Below are positions 23,398 through 32,423 of a DNA stretch of 44,264 nt, piece after piece. The stretch comes from Runella sp. (lineage in GTDB: Bacteria; Bacteroidota; Bacteroidia; Cytophagales; Spirosomataceae): the NCBI RefSeq assembly GCF_027484545.1, contig NZ_JAIXST010000136.1, positions 1-44,264 on the forward strand, written 5' to 3'. The notes under the pieces were generated by a model. The model saw only the letters and a program-made list of their open reading frames with translations. It did not search any database and was not told where the DNA came from. The position numbers and the translations under genes are program-made. The number at the start of each line of letters is the position of its first letter. Position 1 is the stretch's first letter.

Positions 23398-24630
23398 ATG
23401 ATTTATAACAACCAAGGTGGATTCCGAGATGGCAGATGGTTACTTCTTACGCTACTCTTTATGTATTTTTCCGTTCTCGTTGTTGCCGAATTGTTTTTTG
23501 GCACCTATGATAAAATATGGAAATTGTTTGGAGTTAACTCTGTTCGGTCATTTATTGATCTCAAGGTTCTTTTGTGTGGTATTGAGGAATATTTAGATGG
23601 CCACAATCCATACATGTGGATTAAATGTACCTACAATTATCCTCTTCTTTGGTGTCTCTTTGCATATATACCTTATTTTAGTACTACCTATTTTATTCAA
23701 ATTGGTATTTTTTTACTGATTCTTTTTTTTTCGAGTATCTTATTTTTTTTTGGAAAAATTACCTTTAGAGTTGCGTTAATATACGGTGGACTGCTGCTTT
23801 CTCCCTCAGTCATGTTGGCTGTGGAGAGAGGAAACTGTGATATAATTATCTTTTTATTTCTACTGATTAGCTTAGTTTTTTTGTCCAAAAACTTTCACAG
23901 AGCCTACTATCTTCTTCTTTTTTTTAGTTCCTTTTTGAAGTTATTTCCTATTTTTGGATTCATTTCTTTGTTGGAAGTGGTAAAGTCTAAGAAAAAACTA
24001 TTTTGGATAATTTTCGTAACTGTAGTGATATTTATATGTTATCTGTTGCTAATTCAAAAACAACTAATCGCTATTTATGAAATTCATCCTAAAATGTATT
24101 TTTTGAGTTATGGTTTGTTTACACTTCCTATTTATATTTTTAAGACTACCTCTTTACTTGACCTAAAAACGCTGAAAGTAATAGCAAGTATTTTTTTAGT
24201 CATAGTTGTTAGTTTTTTGGTCTTATTTAGGAAAAAAACCAGTAAAAATAAAGAACTATATAAGGCTGAGGCATTTTTTTTTAACAGCTATCTTATGGGG
24301 AGTTTTATTTTTGTCGGAACGTTTATTCTTGGTAATAACTATGATTATCGACTTATTTTCTTAGTATTTACATTCCCACAATTAATACATTGGGTTCACA
24401 TACCAGATTTGCGAAAATATTCGCTTTTTCACTTTTTTCTATTGCTTCTTGTATTGTGGAATCCCCTTATTACTGGTATTTTTACTCATGTTTTTCATAC
24501 TAAATTTATAATTTATTTAGTAGAGGAGGTGGTATGTTGGCTATTATTTTATTTGTACCTAAAATTCCTTGTCCATTTTATATTACAAACTTTTAGGATT
24601 CAGCTACTATTGAATTTATATAAGTTCTAA
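23398..24630 (+). CDS. GT87-like (DUF2029) membrane glycosyltransferase, lone + strand gene
   Basis: 410 residues with about 10 hydrophobic segments. The motif VERGNCDIIIFLFLLISLVF near residue 142 followed by FFSSFLKLFPIFGFI is characteristic of the DUF2029/GT87 family, whose studied members are polyprenol-phosphate mannosyl- or arabinosyltransferases. The donor here is unknown. It is the only gene between 14624 and 35908 on the + strand, divergent from 21795-23315 and converging on 24644 with a 13-bp gap. Its DNA is visibly richer in A/T homopolymers than its neighbours, which suggests a separate acquisition. The ATG at 23398 gives a short cytoplasmic start before the first membrane segment. 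Confidence 0.72.
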   Translation: MIYNNQGGFRDGRWLLLTLLFMYFSVLVVAELFFGTYDKIWKLFGVNSVRSFIDLKVLLCGIEEYLDGHNPYMWIKCTYNYPLLWCLFAYIPYFSTTYFIQIGIFLLILFFSSILFFFGKITFRVALIYGGLLLSPSVMLAVERGNCDIIIFLFLLISLVFLSKNFHRAYYLLLFFSSFLKLFPIFGFISLLEVVKSKKKLFWIIFVTVVIFICYLLLIQKQLIAIYEIHPKMYFLSYGLFTLPIYIFKTTSLLDLKTLKVIASIFLVIVVSFLVLFRKKTSKNKELYKAEAFFFNSYLMGSFIFVGTFILGNNYDYRLIFLVFTFPQLIHWVHIPDLRKYSLFHFFLLLLVLWNPLITGIFTHVFHTKFIIYLVEEVVCWLLFYLYLKFLVHFILQTFRIQLLLNLYKF

Positions 24631-24643
24631 ACTTCTGTAGGAG

Positions 24644-25795
24644 TTAATCAAAAATCTTTACAAAGTTATGAGCAAATGTTGATATTCGTTGCTCTATATT
24701 GTCAAATGTAGGTTTAGGAGTAATGGTACAGTCTAAAAATTTACGCATAAACCCCGTTAACTCTTCCACATTATCGGGGGAGAAATAAAAACCTTTGTCT
24801 TCCATTTGTTCCTGATGAACAGGGATATTGGAGAGAATCAGTTGTGCCTGAAGACTTTTGGCATCTTCTACTACCGTACTCCAGCCTTCAAATTTACTCG
24901 GTTGAATGACCGCCAATGAGTGACTCATCAATAAGATTTGATGGTCGCGGGGAATTACTCCCAAAAAGCGAATGTAGTCAGACAAGTGATGTTCGCTTAC
25001 AAAATCTTTAAGCCCTGCTACAAAATTGGTCACTTTGTAATCTTCTTCTTTTCCCGTAAAAACCACTAAAAAATCATCGCGTTCTTTTTTTAACTCTAAA
25101 ATAGCTTTCAGAACAATCCAATGATTTTTATGAATGTAAAATTGGTTGGAAACAATAAAGTACGGCTTATCAACCTGATAGGTAGCAGCTATTGTGTCAT
25201 AGTCAAGCTCCGCTGGTTTTTCGATTTGGGATACAAAACGTAAGATATGTACGGGAAGCGCTTTAGGTACTGAATAAAACCGCTGCAAATGGTCGTAGGC
25301 ATTTTGGCTTGACAGCACTAAAGCGTGCGTGCGAGTAAGCATACGTCTTACCCGAAGTTCTCGGAAAAATATATTAAATTTAGAAAAGTATTCAGGATAA
25401 AACCGGTGCTGAAAATCAGGAAACCAAGATATAACTTTGCATTCAGGCGAGGGTTTCCCAAGTGGAAAATCCATCAAAGGATAAATGCCGTTCAGTTGAT
25501 ATTTTTCAATAATAGTGCCCAGAAAATGATTTTTACGTGTAAACCACGACCGCAGGTAATTGAGGTAATTATTGGTAGGGGTTTGGTGATGAACGTAAGT
25601 GGTATACGGGTAAGTGATGTGGTGAAGCAAATTTTCGGCCTTATGGTCGTAAAAGACAATGATGTTAGGTTGCTTTCCCTCGGGTAAGCTACTCAATGAA
25701 TTGATGATGTTAATTAGATAATAATGACCTCCCAGCCAATCTGCGGCAAAGTAAGTAAATAAAATTCCTATGCATTTTCGGTTTGATGAATCCAT
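24644..25795 (-). CDS. Family 4 glycosyltransferase
   Basis: 383 residues, GT-B fold. The N-terminal half begins CIGILFTYFAADWLGGHYYL, the glycine-rich acceptor-side loop. The C-terminal donor-binding half begins about residue 210 (PYFIVSNQFYIHKNHWIVL) and contains VVFTGKEED, IRFLGVIPRDHQILLM and the donor-site signature PSKFEGWSTVVEDAKSL (the E-x7-E pattern). It adds a sugar in the cytoplasm to the growing lipid-linked unit; the sugar is unknown. It is 12 bp downstream of the epimerase gene, consistent with one operon. Confidence 0.88.
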   Translation of the reverse strand: MDSSNRKCIGILFTYFAADWLGGHYYLINIINSLSSLPEGKQPNIIVFYDHKAENLLHHITYPYTTYVHHQTPTNNYLNYLRSWFTRKNHFLGTIIEKYQLNGIYPLMDFPLGKPSPECKVISWFPDFQHRFYPEYFSKFNIFFRELRVRRMLTRTHALVLSSQNAYDHLQRFYSVPKALPVHILRFVSQIEKPAELDYDTIAATYQVDKPYFIVSNQFYIHKNHWIVLKAILELKKERDDFLVVFTGKEEDYKVTNFVAGLKDFVSEHHLSDYIRFLGVIPRDHQILLMSHSLAVIQPSKFEGWSTVVEDAKSLQAQLILSNIPVHQEQMEDKGFYFSPDNVEELTGFMRKFLDCTITPKPTFDNIEQRISTFAHNFVKIFD

Positions 25796-25807
25796 TCTAA
25801 GGTTTTT

Positions 25808-26755
25808 CTATAGCCATACTTGGAAGTCATACATTTTATTCAGAATGTCTTTCAGCGCATCTTCTATCGTAAAGAAAATTTTGGTATCAAATTCAGTCAA
25901 TGCCTTTTGATTATTTCCTTTCTGACTGATTCGGTCATACTTTCTTACTCTTTCAGGGTCAATCTCAATAGTGATCGGCTTTCTTAGTAAAACTGAAATT
26001 TTATGTACAATATCTTCTACACTGTATTCTGACGATGAACACACGTTATAAGTGTGTAGTCCTGTATTATTTTTGGAGGTTGCCATCAGCATTAGAAGAT
26101 TGGCCGTGTCATCTACGTGGATATAATCTCTGCGACTGTGGATGTTCCCCAGTCTTATCGTAGAGGTTTCTTCTTCCGGGTCTATTTGGCGCAATATATC
26201 AGGAATTAAATGCCCGTTGGGGTCATTGGCTCCTATCGTATTGAAAAGGCGGGCAATGCATACATCCGCAGCAGTTCGTTGAGTAAAAAAACGAATTTGC
26301 TTTTCATTTGTAAATTTTGACAGAGAGTAGTTATCAAAGGGATCAACCGGAGTTTCATCCTCATTCAGGATAGGGTAATCAGGTGAATAAACGGCTCCGG
26401 TTGAAGCGAAAACGAGTTTTTTTACCTTATTTTTTTCCATTGATAAGAGAAGATTCTCCGTACCAATGATATTTACCTCAAGTGCATAGTTACGTTCAAT
26501 TTCACAAGTAGGAACGTGGTGAATGGCTGCCAAATGTACAATACAGTAGGGTGTATATTCATTAATTATTTCATCTAAGGCCGCAAAATCTCTCACATCA
26601 ACATTGCAGTTAATGACATTGGGTAGCTGTACGAAAGGCAAGTTACTAGTCAGGTTATCAATTACAATTACCTGATAATCATTATCAGACAATTTCTTCA
26701 CTAACCGACTTCCTATAAATCCTGCCCCTCCAGTAACCAAAATAGTGTGCTTCAT
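25808..26755 (-). CDS. NAD-dependent sugar epimerase/dehydratase (extended SDR)
   Basis: 315 residues. The Rossmann motif GGAGFIG is at residues 9-15, then VIVDNLTSN-type strand two (VIVIDNLTSN), the serine/threonine site FASTGAVY, and the catalytic YxxxK in DNYSLSKFTNEK. RRDYIHVDDTANLL is the typical C-terminal motif of UDP-glucose 4-epimerase relatives. It converts a nucleotide sugar (exact substrate unknown) for the glycosyltransferases around it. A TTG directly before the ATG would add one residue; the ATG at 26755 is the likely start. It lies 62 bp after the GT4 gene at 26818. Confidence 0.9.
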   Translation of the reverse strand: MKHTILVTGGAGFIGSRLVKKLSDNDYQVIVIDNLTSNLPFVQLPNVINCNVDVRDFAALDEIINEYTPYCIVHLAAIHHVPTCEIERNYALEVNIIGTENLLLSMEKNKVKKLVFASTGAVYSPDYPILNEDETPVDPFDNYSLSKFTNEKQIRFFTQRTAADVCIARLFNTIGANDPNGHLIPDILRQIDPEEETSTIRLGNIHSRRDYIHVDDTANLLMLMATSKNNTGLHTYNVCSSSEYSVEDIVHKISVLLRKPITIEIDPERVRKYDRISQKGNNQKALTEFDTKIFFTIEDALKDILNKMYDFQVWL

Positions 26756-26817
26756 CAAAAGAAATTAAAAATTTAAATACGCTTTTTTACTTGGGCTCTA
26801 CCTACTCATACCAATTT

Positions 26818-27897
26818 TTAGACCTGACTACTCATTAATCTCTCTAAATTTTGACGAATATCCTGAGTGTAGGTTAATTGATTTGCAAATTTAGTGGTTG
26901 AATTGGATAAAAGCTTGTCTTGTAAGGCTTCATTCTTCAAAACTTGCACACTATTATGAATAAACTCATTCCAATCTCTTGAATCAATAGACTTTAAGAT
27001 GACCGAATTCACCATATCTTGCCCATAATTGCGTATTTCGCCTACCTTTCGCAAAAAACAAATCAGGCCGCTTTCCATTGCCTGAACAGTAGAAATAGAC
27101 ATACCTTCATAATCACTCATCATCACATAACAATCATATTGGTGTAAAACAGTCTCTATATCTTCAATGCTACAAATTCCTTTATAGGTTATGAGGGAGG
27201 ACAACCCCAACTCAGACGCTTTGTTTTCAATACCTTTTAACGTATGGTCATCGGGACCGTATATGTCCATTATTAATGCAATCCCGTTTTGTTTAAGTTC
27301 GTAAACAAATTGAACAATCAAATCCAGTCGTTTGACTGGCGTTAATCTACCTAAAAAAATGAATTTGAATAATGCGGTTGAAGTTCGTTTAACCGCTTTT
27401 GGCTTAAAGTGCTGTAAAAGAAAATTGATTTTATAAGCTGGCAGATTAGATTTATTGTATGGCTGTATAAAATTAATTGAAGATTGCGAGTCTGCCCAAA
27501 TCTCGTCGGCTATTTTAATACCTAATAGTATACCGTATTTGTCAATTAAATGGGCAAAACGGCTACTGTGTAAGAATAAGACTGAGGTTTTAATTTGACA
27601 TATTATCTTGATAAAAAAGTGGAAAATATGAGATTTCCATAGAGAAGATATGATAATTTGATTGGGATACTTTCTTAAAAATTGAACTGTTTTTGCCAAA
27701 TTTGGAAAACTGTTAACCTGCTTTATATTAGATACAATATGGGGTTTTAATGTTTCTAATAGCTTTTTATTGATTGATCCAATACAAATAAGAGTAAAAT
27801 CAAAGTTATCGTTTAATTCATTAAGTGAAGACAGTACGGCGGTCTCTACGCCTCCTATTTCTAAATTATGTATTATATGGATAACTCGTTGCTTCAT
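26818..27897 (-). CDS. Family 4 glycosyltransferase
   Basis: 359 residues, GT-B fold. The N-terminus VIHIIHNLEIGGVETAVLSS carries the GG-x-E acceptor loop of GT4 enzymes. The C-terminal half shows FIFLGRLTPVKRLDLIVQFV, IMDIYGPDDHTLKGIE, ITYKGICSIEDIETVLHQYD and the donor signature SDYEGMSISTVQAMESGL. Cytoplasmic addition of a sugar to the repeat unit is inferred. The start codon overlaps the stop of the upstream O-antigen ligase-like gene by one base (TAATG arrangement), so the two are translationally coupled. Confidence 0.88.
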   Translation of the reverse strand: MKQRVIHIIHNLEIGGVETAVLSSLNELNDNFDFTLICIGSINKKLLETLKPHIVSNIKQVNSFPNLAKTVQFLRKYPNQIIISSLWKSHIFHFFIKIICQIKTSVLFLHSSRFAHLIDKYGILLGIKIADEIWADSQSSINFIQPYNKSNLPAYKINFLLQHFKPKAVKRTSTALFKFIFLGRLTPVKRLDLIVQFVYELKQNGIALIMDIYGPDDHTLKGIENKASELGLSSLITYKGICSIEDIETVLHQYDCYVMMSDYEGMSISTVQAMESGLICFLRKVGEIRNYGQDMVNSVILKSIDSRDWNEFIHNSVQVLKNEALQDKLLSNSTTKFANQLTYTQDIRQNLERLMSSQV

Positions 27898-29174
27898 TAG
27901 GCTTTAACCGATAAAAATTGTGACAAAGTACTTATATGAGCAATAAATGCGCAGACAAACCAGTACCATGGATACCAATAATTGCTTATAAAAAAGTAAT
28001 GAAGAATACCCATTATGAATGAAAAGAGCAAAAAGAAATTTAGAGGAAAAATAATCTTTTTAATCTGCAATAGTAAAAAGAATAGAAAGGCTATATAAAT
28101 GAGCATACCAAATATGCCTGTTTCAAATAAGAATGTTTGATAAAGGACCAGAAAACTATCAGTGTCTGCTTCTAAGCCTGCCTTTAAATAACCTGAGGGA
28201 CCGTAACCAATAAATTTATTTAGTATTGGGGCATTCTTAAAGTACGTTTGAAAAAGTTCAGCACGGGTTGTTCTGTCATCCATTGAACCGCTATTACTGG
28301 TTTTTTGATCAATATCTAAGGCTAATTGGGTAATGATAGGTACATACGTATCCAATACCAACGCAAATAGTATTAGTAAACTTGCTCCGATTAAAATTTT
28401 AACTAAGTGCTTAATTAAATACTTTCGAAAGAAAATAAATGATAAGAAAAGTGAAATTGGTAACACAACGAAGGCTGCGGTACTGAAAGTTAAAATGAGA
28501 GCAATAATAAAAGTAGATACAATTGTTGTTTTAGCCCATTTGGGGAAACGACACAGCTCAGAGAAAAAAAGGTAGTAAATGGATAAGGGTAAAAATAAAT
28601 TAATCATAAATGCAAAATGCCCGGGTTCTTCAGCAAGACCACGGGCCCGGATAGATCTAAAAATATCCCCTAACGCTAATGCATTCATTTTCTCTACTGC
28701 GGGGTGCGGCACAATTTGGTCAAAATCAATTGAAAATATATTTTTGGCAATAAATTCTATGATGGCAAAAACACAGGAGAAAAATAATACCAAAGTAATG
28801 ATTTTGGTGATTTGATAAGGAGAGACTGCTTCACTGTTGAGATTGAAAAGTAAAAAAGTAGTCACATAGAAATTAATGAATGAAGCAAAATAAGCAAAAA
28901 GGTGATTAACAGTTTTTCCAAAAACGAGTGAATCAGGAGGGTTTAAAATATCATTTATGAAAAAACTTAAAACAATATTGAGTAAAAAAAGTATTATAAA
29001 ATACAAAGACTTTATATTAGGACTATGAATCTTTTTGCCCGTTAATAAGTATAACAAAATAAAAGCAGTCGAAATACTTCCCCAGAGCAACGGCCATGAA
29101 AGACTGCTACTAATGCAAAAAGCACTTGTAAAAGGCATGGAAATGATATAGGCATATAGTAAATTTTTTTTCAC
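27897..29174 (-). CDS. O-antigen ligase/polymerase family protein (Wzy/WaaL)
   Basis: 425 residues with about 11 hydrophobic segments. RARGLAEEPGHFAFMINLF near the middle and FIGYGPSGYLKA followed by DSFLVLYQTFLFETGIFGML are the conserved loop and end motifs of the O-antigen ligase/Wzy_C family. It acts at the periplasmic face of the inner membrane, polymerising or transferring the glycan. The start is GTG (29174); an ATG 13 codons in (29138) is an alternative but would cut into the first membrane segment. It is coupled by one base to the GT4 gene downstream, and the GT2 gene upstream ends 14 bp before it. Confidence 0.8.
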   Translation of the reverse strand: MKKNLLYAYIISMPFTSAFCISSSLSWPLLWGSISTAFILLYLLTGKKIHSPNIKSLYFIILFLLNIVLSFFINDILNPPDSLVFGKTVNHLFAYFASFINFYVTTFLLFNLNSEAVSPYQITKIITLVLFFSCVFAIIEFIAKNIFSIDFDQIVPHPAVEKMNALALGDIFRSIRARGLAEEPGHFAFMINLFLPLSIYYLFFSELCRFPKWAKTTIVSTFIIALILTFSTAAFVVLPISLFLSFIFFRKYLIKHLVKILIGASLLILFALVLDTYVPIITQLALDIDQKTSNSGSMDDRTTRAELFQTYFKNAPILNKFIGYGPSGYLKAGLEADTDSFLVLYQTFLFETGIFGMLIYIAFLFFLLLQIKKIIFPLNFFLLFSFIMGILHYFFISNYWYPWYWFVCAFIAHISTLSQFLSVKA

Positions 29175-29188
29175 CCTTCGTTGATTGA

Positions 29189-30001
29189 CTAAGATTTTTT
29201 CATAAGTAGAGCATTCACTATTTTCCTTACCGGAAAGCGTTTGTTTATAAGTAAGTAATAGCTCCAGGAAAGATATTTGTAAAAAAACGAAAAATTAATC
29301 GGAGCTCTTTTTTTGTAAGCATCAATGATTCTGAGCCGTTCTTCATTCATTCTTTCTGCTAAACGATTCGTAATGGATTCATTATGATCTCTAAATACAG
29401 TAATGGGTTTAGGGATGTGTTTTACCTTATAGAGTTTGGTTACTCTCAAAAAATAATCATAATCTGATGCATATCGATAGCTTATATCAAAAAAACCAAC
29501 TTTCGATATTACTTCTCTGGTAAGAAAAGTAGAGGGTTGCGGCATAAAACTACAATGTTCGGATGCTAATAATAATTTATAATTAACCGAGAAAAAGGAA
29601 ATATTTCGGAAAGTTTCATCTTCTTTCTTTAAAATATTGCCAAAATAGGCTCCAAATCTATTTTTTCTATATTTTAGATAGGTAGTCGAAACTACCTTCA
29701 TTACATCTTTATTAACAAAAAAATCGTCCGAATTTAAAGCTATCCATAAATCACCGTTTACTTTTTTTAGACCTTTATTGAGAGCGTCATACATATTTTT
29801 GTCTGGTTCGCTATGCCAGTAACTGATATGAGCTTCATATTTTTTTATAATATCACATGTCCCATCGGTACTCCCTCCGTCGATAATGATGTATTCTATG
29901 GAAGCATAGTTTTGAGAAATTACCGAACAAATGGTTTCTTCAATCGTCTTTGCACTATTATAACAGACCGTTATGACACTGATAAGAGGAGCTGATTTCA
30001 T
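29189..30001 (-). CDS. Family 2 glycosyltransferase
   Basis: 270 residues. Motifs are LISVITVCYNSAKTIEETI, YIIIDGGSTDGT, DKNMYDALNKGLKKV and LNSDDFF as the metal site. It is close in pattern to the GT2 at 16789 (both carry IDGGS-DGT and the Y-D-A-N-KG block), so the two are likely related capsule transferases of the WcaE-like group. A TTG three codons upstream (30010) is also open, and the ATG at 30001 is preferred. A 139-bp gap separates it from the FkbM-type gene, with no convincing promoter. Confidence 0.88.
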   Translation of the reverse strand: MKSAPLISVITVCYNSAKTIEETICSVISQNYASIEYIIIDGGSTDGTCDIIKKYEAHISYWHSEPDKNMYDALNKGLKKVNGDLWIALNSDDFFVNKDVMKVVSTTYLKYRKNRFGAYFGNILKKEDETFRNISFFSVNYKLLLASEHCSFMPQPSTFLTREVISKVGFFDISYRYASDYDYFLRVTKLYKVKHIPKPITVFRDHNESITNRLAERMNEERLRIIDAYKKRAPINFSFFYKYLSWSYYLLINKRFPVRKIVNALLMKKS

Positions 30002-30140
30002 TGAATACAAAGGTGGGAAAATGAAATGTTGACCCTACAATTAAAATACAGGTAGAATTAACAGATTGAAGAACGATGTTAGTGTTCTGACAGTTTAGCA
30101 ATGATTTTGTTGAATCTTGCAGCATCAGAAAGGTTATATC

Positions 30141-30893
30141 TTAAGAGTTGTCTCTTACAAAAAAACCTTCCATTTCATACATTTGTCCCGTTTTATAATT
30201 TCTAAACCCATTCATAATAGAGTATAACATAAAGCCGGAATTTCTCATAGTCGTAATAATCTCTTCAAGATAGGGGCTTTGCTCATAGGAGGGGATGACG
30301 GCTAGTTCAATCTGAACTACTCTAGCTTGTTTTAAAATTTTGGCGGCTCCTTGCAGCACTTCTCTTTCAAAACCTTGGACATCAACTTTAAGCCACAAGT
30401 CGTTTTGCCACGGATGCGCCTTCAGTAAATTATCAAGTGTATTGATGGAGACCATTTCAGTATTTACGATGGCTGTTCCGGCTTCGGCTTCAATTGTATG
30501 TGCGTTTACTTTGCGGAGAGAGCTACTCACCGAATTTTGTGAGATATTAATTGGAACTTGTCCTGTGCTATCACCAACGGCACTCTGAACCACTTCCCAA
30601 TTATTAGATTGTTGACTGTTTTTTAATAACTGTTGAAATGAAGAGGAAACTGGCTCAAAAGAAATTATTTTGCCTTTGTATTGGTTTTTGTTCATCAATT
30701 TAAGAGCAAACTGTCCTTCATTAGCTCCTACATCCACAACGGTTTTAATGCTATATTTACTTAACAAGAAATCAATTAAAGCTATCTCAGAATTGGAAGG
30801 GTTAAAATAACTGATGTGCAGACCGAATAAACGAAAGAAAGTTTGAGCAGCATCTACTGCAATATTGCGGAAGCTATTATTCAAATGAGACAT
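30141..30893 (-). CDS. FkbM-family methyltransferase
   Basis: 250 residues. SAM-binding motif I is TVVDVGANEGQFAL, followed by KIISFEPVSSSFQQL and, later, LKVDVQGFEREVLQGA and VVQIELAV, all characteristic of the FkbM domain (O-methylation of sugars or polyketides). In this locus O-methylation of a sugar in the polymer is the natural inference. It lies 27 bp after the flippase gene in the transcribed direction and is followed by the 139-bp gap before the GT2. Confidence 0.88.
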   Translation of the reverse strand: MSHLNNSFRNIAVDAAQTFFRLFGLHISYFNPSNSEIALIDFLLSKYSIKTVVDVGANEGQFALKLMNKNQYKGKIISFEPVSSSFQQLLKNSQQSNNWEVVQSAVGDSTGQVPINISQNSVSSSLRKVNAHTIEAEAGTAIVNTEMVSINTLDNLLKAHPWQNDLWLKVDVQGFEREVLQGAAKILKQARVVQIELAVIPSYEQSPYLEEIITTMRNSGFMLYSIMNGFRNYKTGQMYEMEGFFVRDNS

Positions 30894-30920
30894 AGGGCTA
30901 AATCATGAAAAGCGTCAAAA

Positions 30921-32411
30921 TTATTTAAAGAGAAAATTGGCAAAACGTAGCCTCATTTCCAAAAGAAGGGGGGTATTCTTAAAAATCCATACTAACCAAC
31001 CGGCATATATGAGTGAATAACAAACAAATACCAAAACCCAGGTGGTGGAGCTTTCCGCCAAAAAATAATTTGAAAAACAGGCCGCAACAATTAAAATAAG
31101 TAATGAAATAAAAAAGTTACGATCGCCTTCAAATCGAAGAATGGATAGGCTGAGATGATTTTTCTGATGAAAAAGATAAATTAAGATTCCGGAACTGATA
31201 ATAAGACTGAGTGACCAAGCGCTTACTACCCCATATCCCGCTAAAAAATAACCACCGATTACTCCAAATGCAAGGTTAAAGCTGGCAGTAGCTATATGTT
31301 GAATAATATTTTGTCTTAATTGTCCAATTCCCATATTACTGATGTATGCGGGTACGCTCAATGTATTAATATACCAACCTACAATCAATGTATAAATACT
31401 CAATACAAAGAATGGCTCAACTTTTCCAATCCAAACCAAAGAAATAAGGGGCGCAAAGAAGAAAAAGAAAAATAGCAAAGGCGTACTAATGATTGCCAGT
31501 ATTTTAAACATCATGGCATAAAGGCGCTGGAAATGACTGGTAGCATTCAGGGAGGTCTCGACTATTTTAGGAACCATCACTTGATTGGCAGTTACAATGA
31601 TGCTTCGTATTTGAGTAACCAACCGATTAGCCATTTCATAGAATCCTACCGCGTCTAAGGAACCATATTTGGCTAAGAAAAACTTAGTGATGGGGTCATA
31701 CAGCAACGTAGTAATGGAGCCTACCTGCGATTTCAATGAATACTTGACAAAATCTGAAAATAGACGTTTGTCAGCCTGTAAATTTAAAATGAAGGGAGTT
31801 TTAAGGTAATAGATGAGAAGAGCGATGCTTCCCAGCAAAATATAGAGCGTATAAATAATATGCGCAATGGCAATACCCCATAGGCCTTTGTGTAGAAAAA
31901 GATAAGAGGAAATTAATAAAGTAAAGCTAGCAGTGATGTTTAAAATGGAGCGCAGGTAATTGGCTTGAAATCCATCCAAAGTAAACATAAACACGTTAGA
32001 AATATTCAGAAGCCAGAAGGCTGCCAATGCATAAGGGAAAATCTGCAAAGCAACTGCCGATTCTGAGGACGAAATCAAAAAATGAAAAATCCAGGAAGCA
32101 TTAAAATAGAGAACAATACAAATAAGAAAGTTAAGCAGGGCCGTAATTCCAATAGACATGGTAATGATTGACCTTGCTTTCGCCATGTCTGCCTGTATGT
32201 GAGCTTCAGCAATAAATTTTACAATTCCTACTGGTACGCCGCTATTGGCCATAGCGGCAAAATAAGTGGTTGTCCAAACAATAGACCAAACTCCGAGTTG
32301 TTTGGCTCCCAGTTCACGTATCCAAATTCCATAGAGAAAGAAGTAAGTAAGTCCTGAAATGATAACCTGCCCGATTGTTGAAATAGCGTTAATAAAAAGC
32401 CGGTTCTGCAT
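30921..32411 (-). CDS. Wzx-type polysaccharide flippase (MOP superfamily)
   Basis: 496 residues with about 12-14 hydrophobic segments across the whole length. The N-terminus FINAISTIGQVIISGLTYFF and the following WSIVWTTTYFAAMANSGVPVGIVKFIAEA are typical of lipopolysaccharide/capsule flippases (Polysacc_synt family). It would move the undecaprenyl-linked repeat unit across the inner membrane for the Wzy proteins encoded downstream. It lies 12 bp after the right Wzz-like gene. Its position directly after the SLBB and Wzz genes is the usual order of Wzx/Wzy operons in this phylum. Confidence 0.88.
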   Translation of the reverse strand: MQNRLFINAISTIGQVIISGLTYFFLYGIWIRELGAKQLGVWSIVWTTTYFAAMANSGVPVGIVKFIAEAHIQADMAKARSIITMSIGITALLNFLICIVLYFNASWIFHFLISSSESAVALQIFPYALAAFWLLNISNVFMFTLDGFQANYLRSILNITASFTLLISSYLFLHKGLWGIAIAHIIYTLYILLGSIALLIYYLKTPFILNLQADKRLFSDFVKYSLKSQVGSITTLLYDPITKFFLAKYGSLDAVGFYEMANRLVTQIRSIIVTANQVMVPKIVETSLNATSHFQRLYAMMFKILAIISTPLLFFFFFFAPLISLVWIGKVEPFFVLSIYTLIVGWYINTLSVPAYISNMGIGQLRQNIIQHIATASFNLAFGVIGGYFLAGYGVVSAWSLSLIISSGILIYLFHQKNHLSLSILRFEGDRNFFISLLILIVAACFSNYFLAESSTTWVLVFVCYSLIYAGWLVWIFKNTPLLLEMRLRFANFLFK

Positions 32412-32423
32412 TTGTATTTTGGT

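Noticed and set aside
25325-25687. + strand ORF of 120 codons
   Set aside because: Antisense to the GT4 gene with conserved motifs at 24644-25795; very basic composition, no motif.
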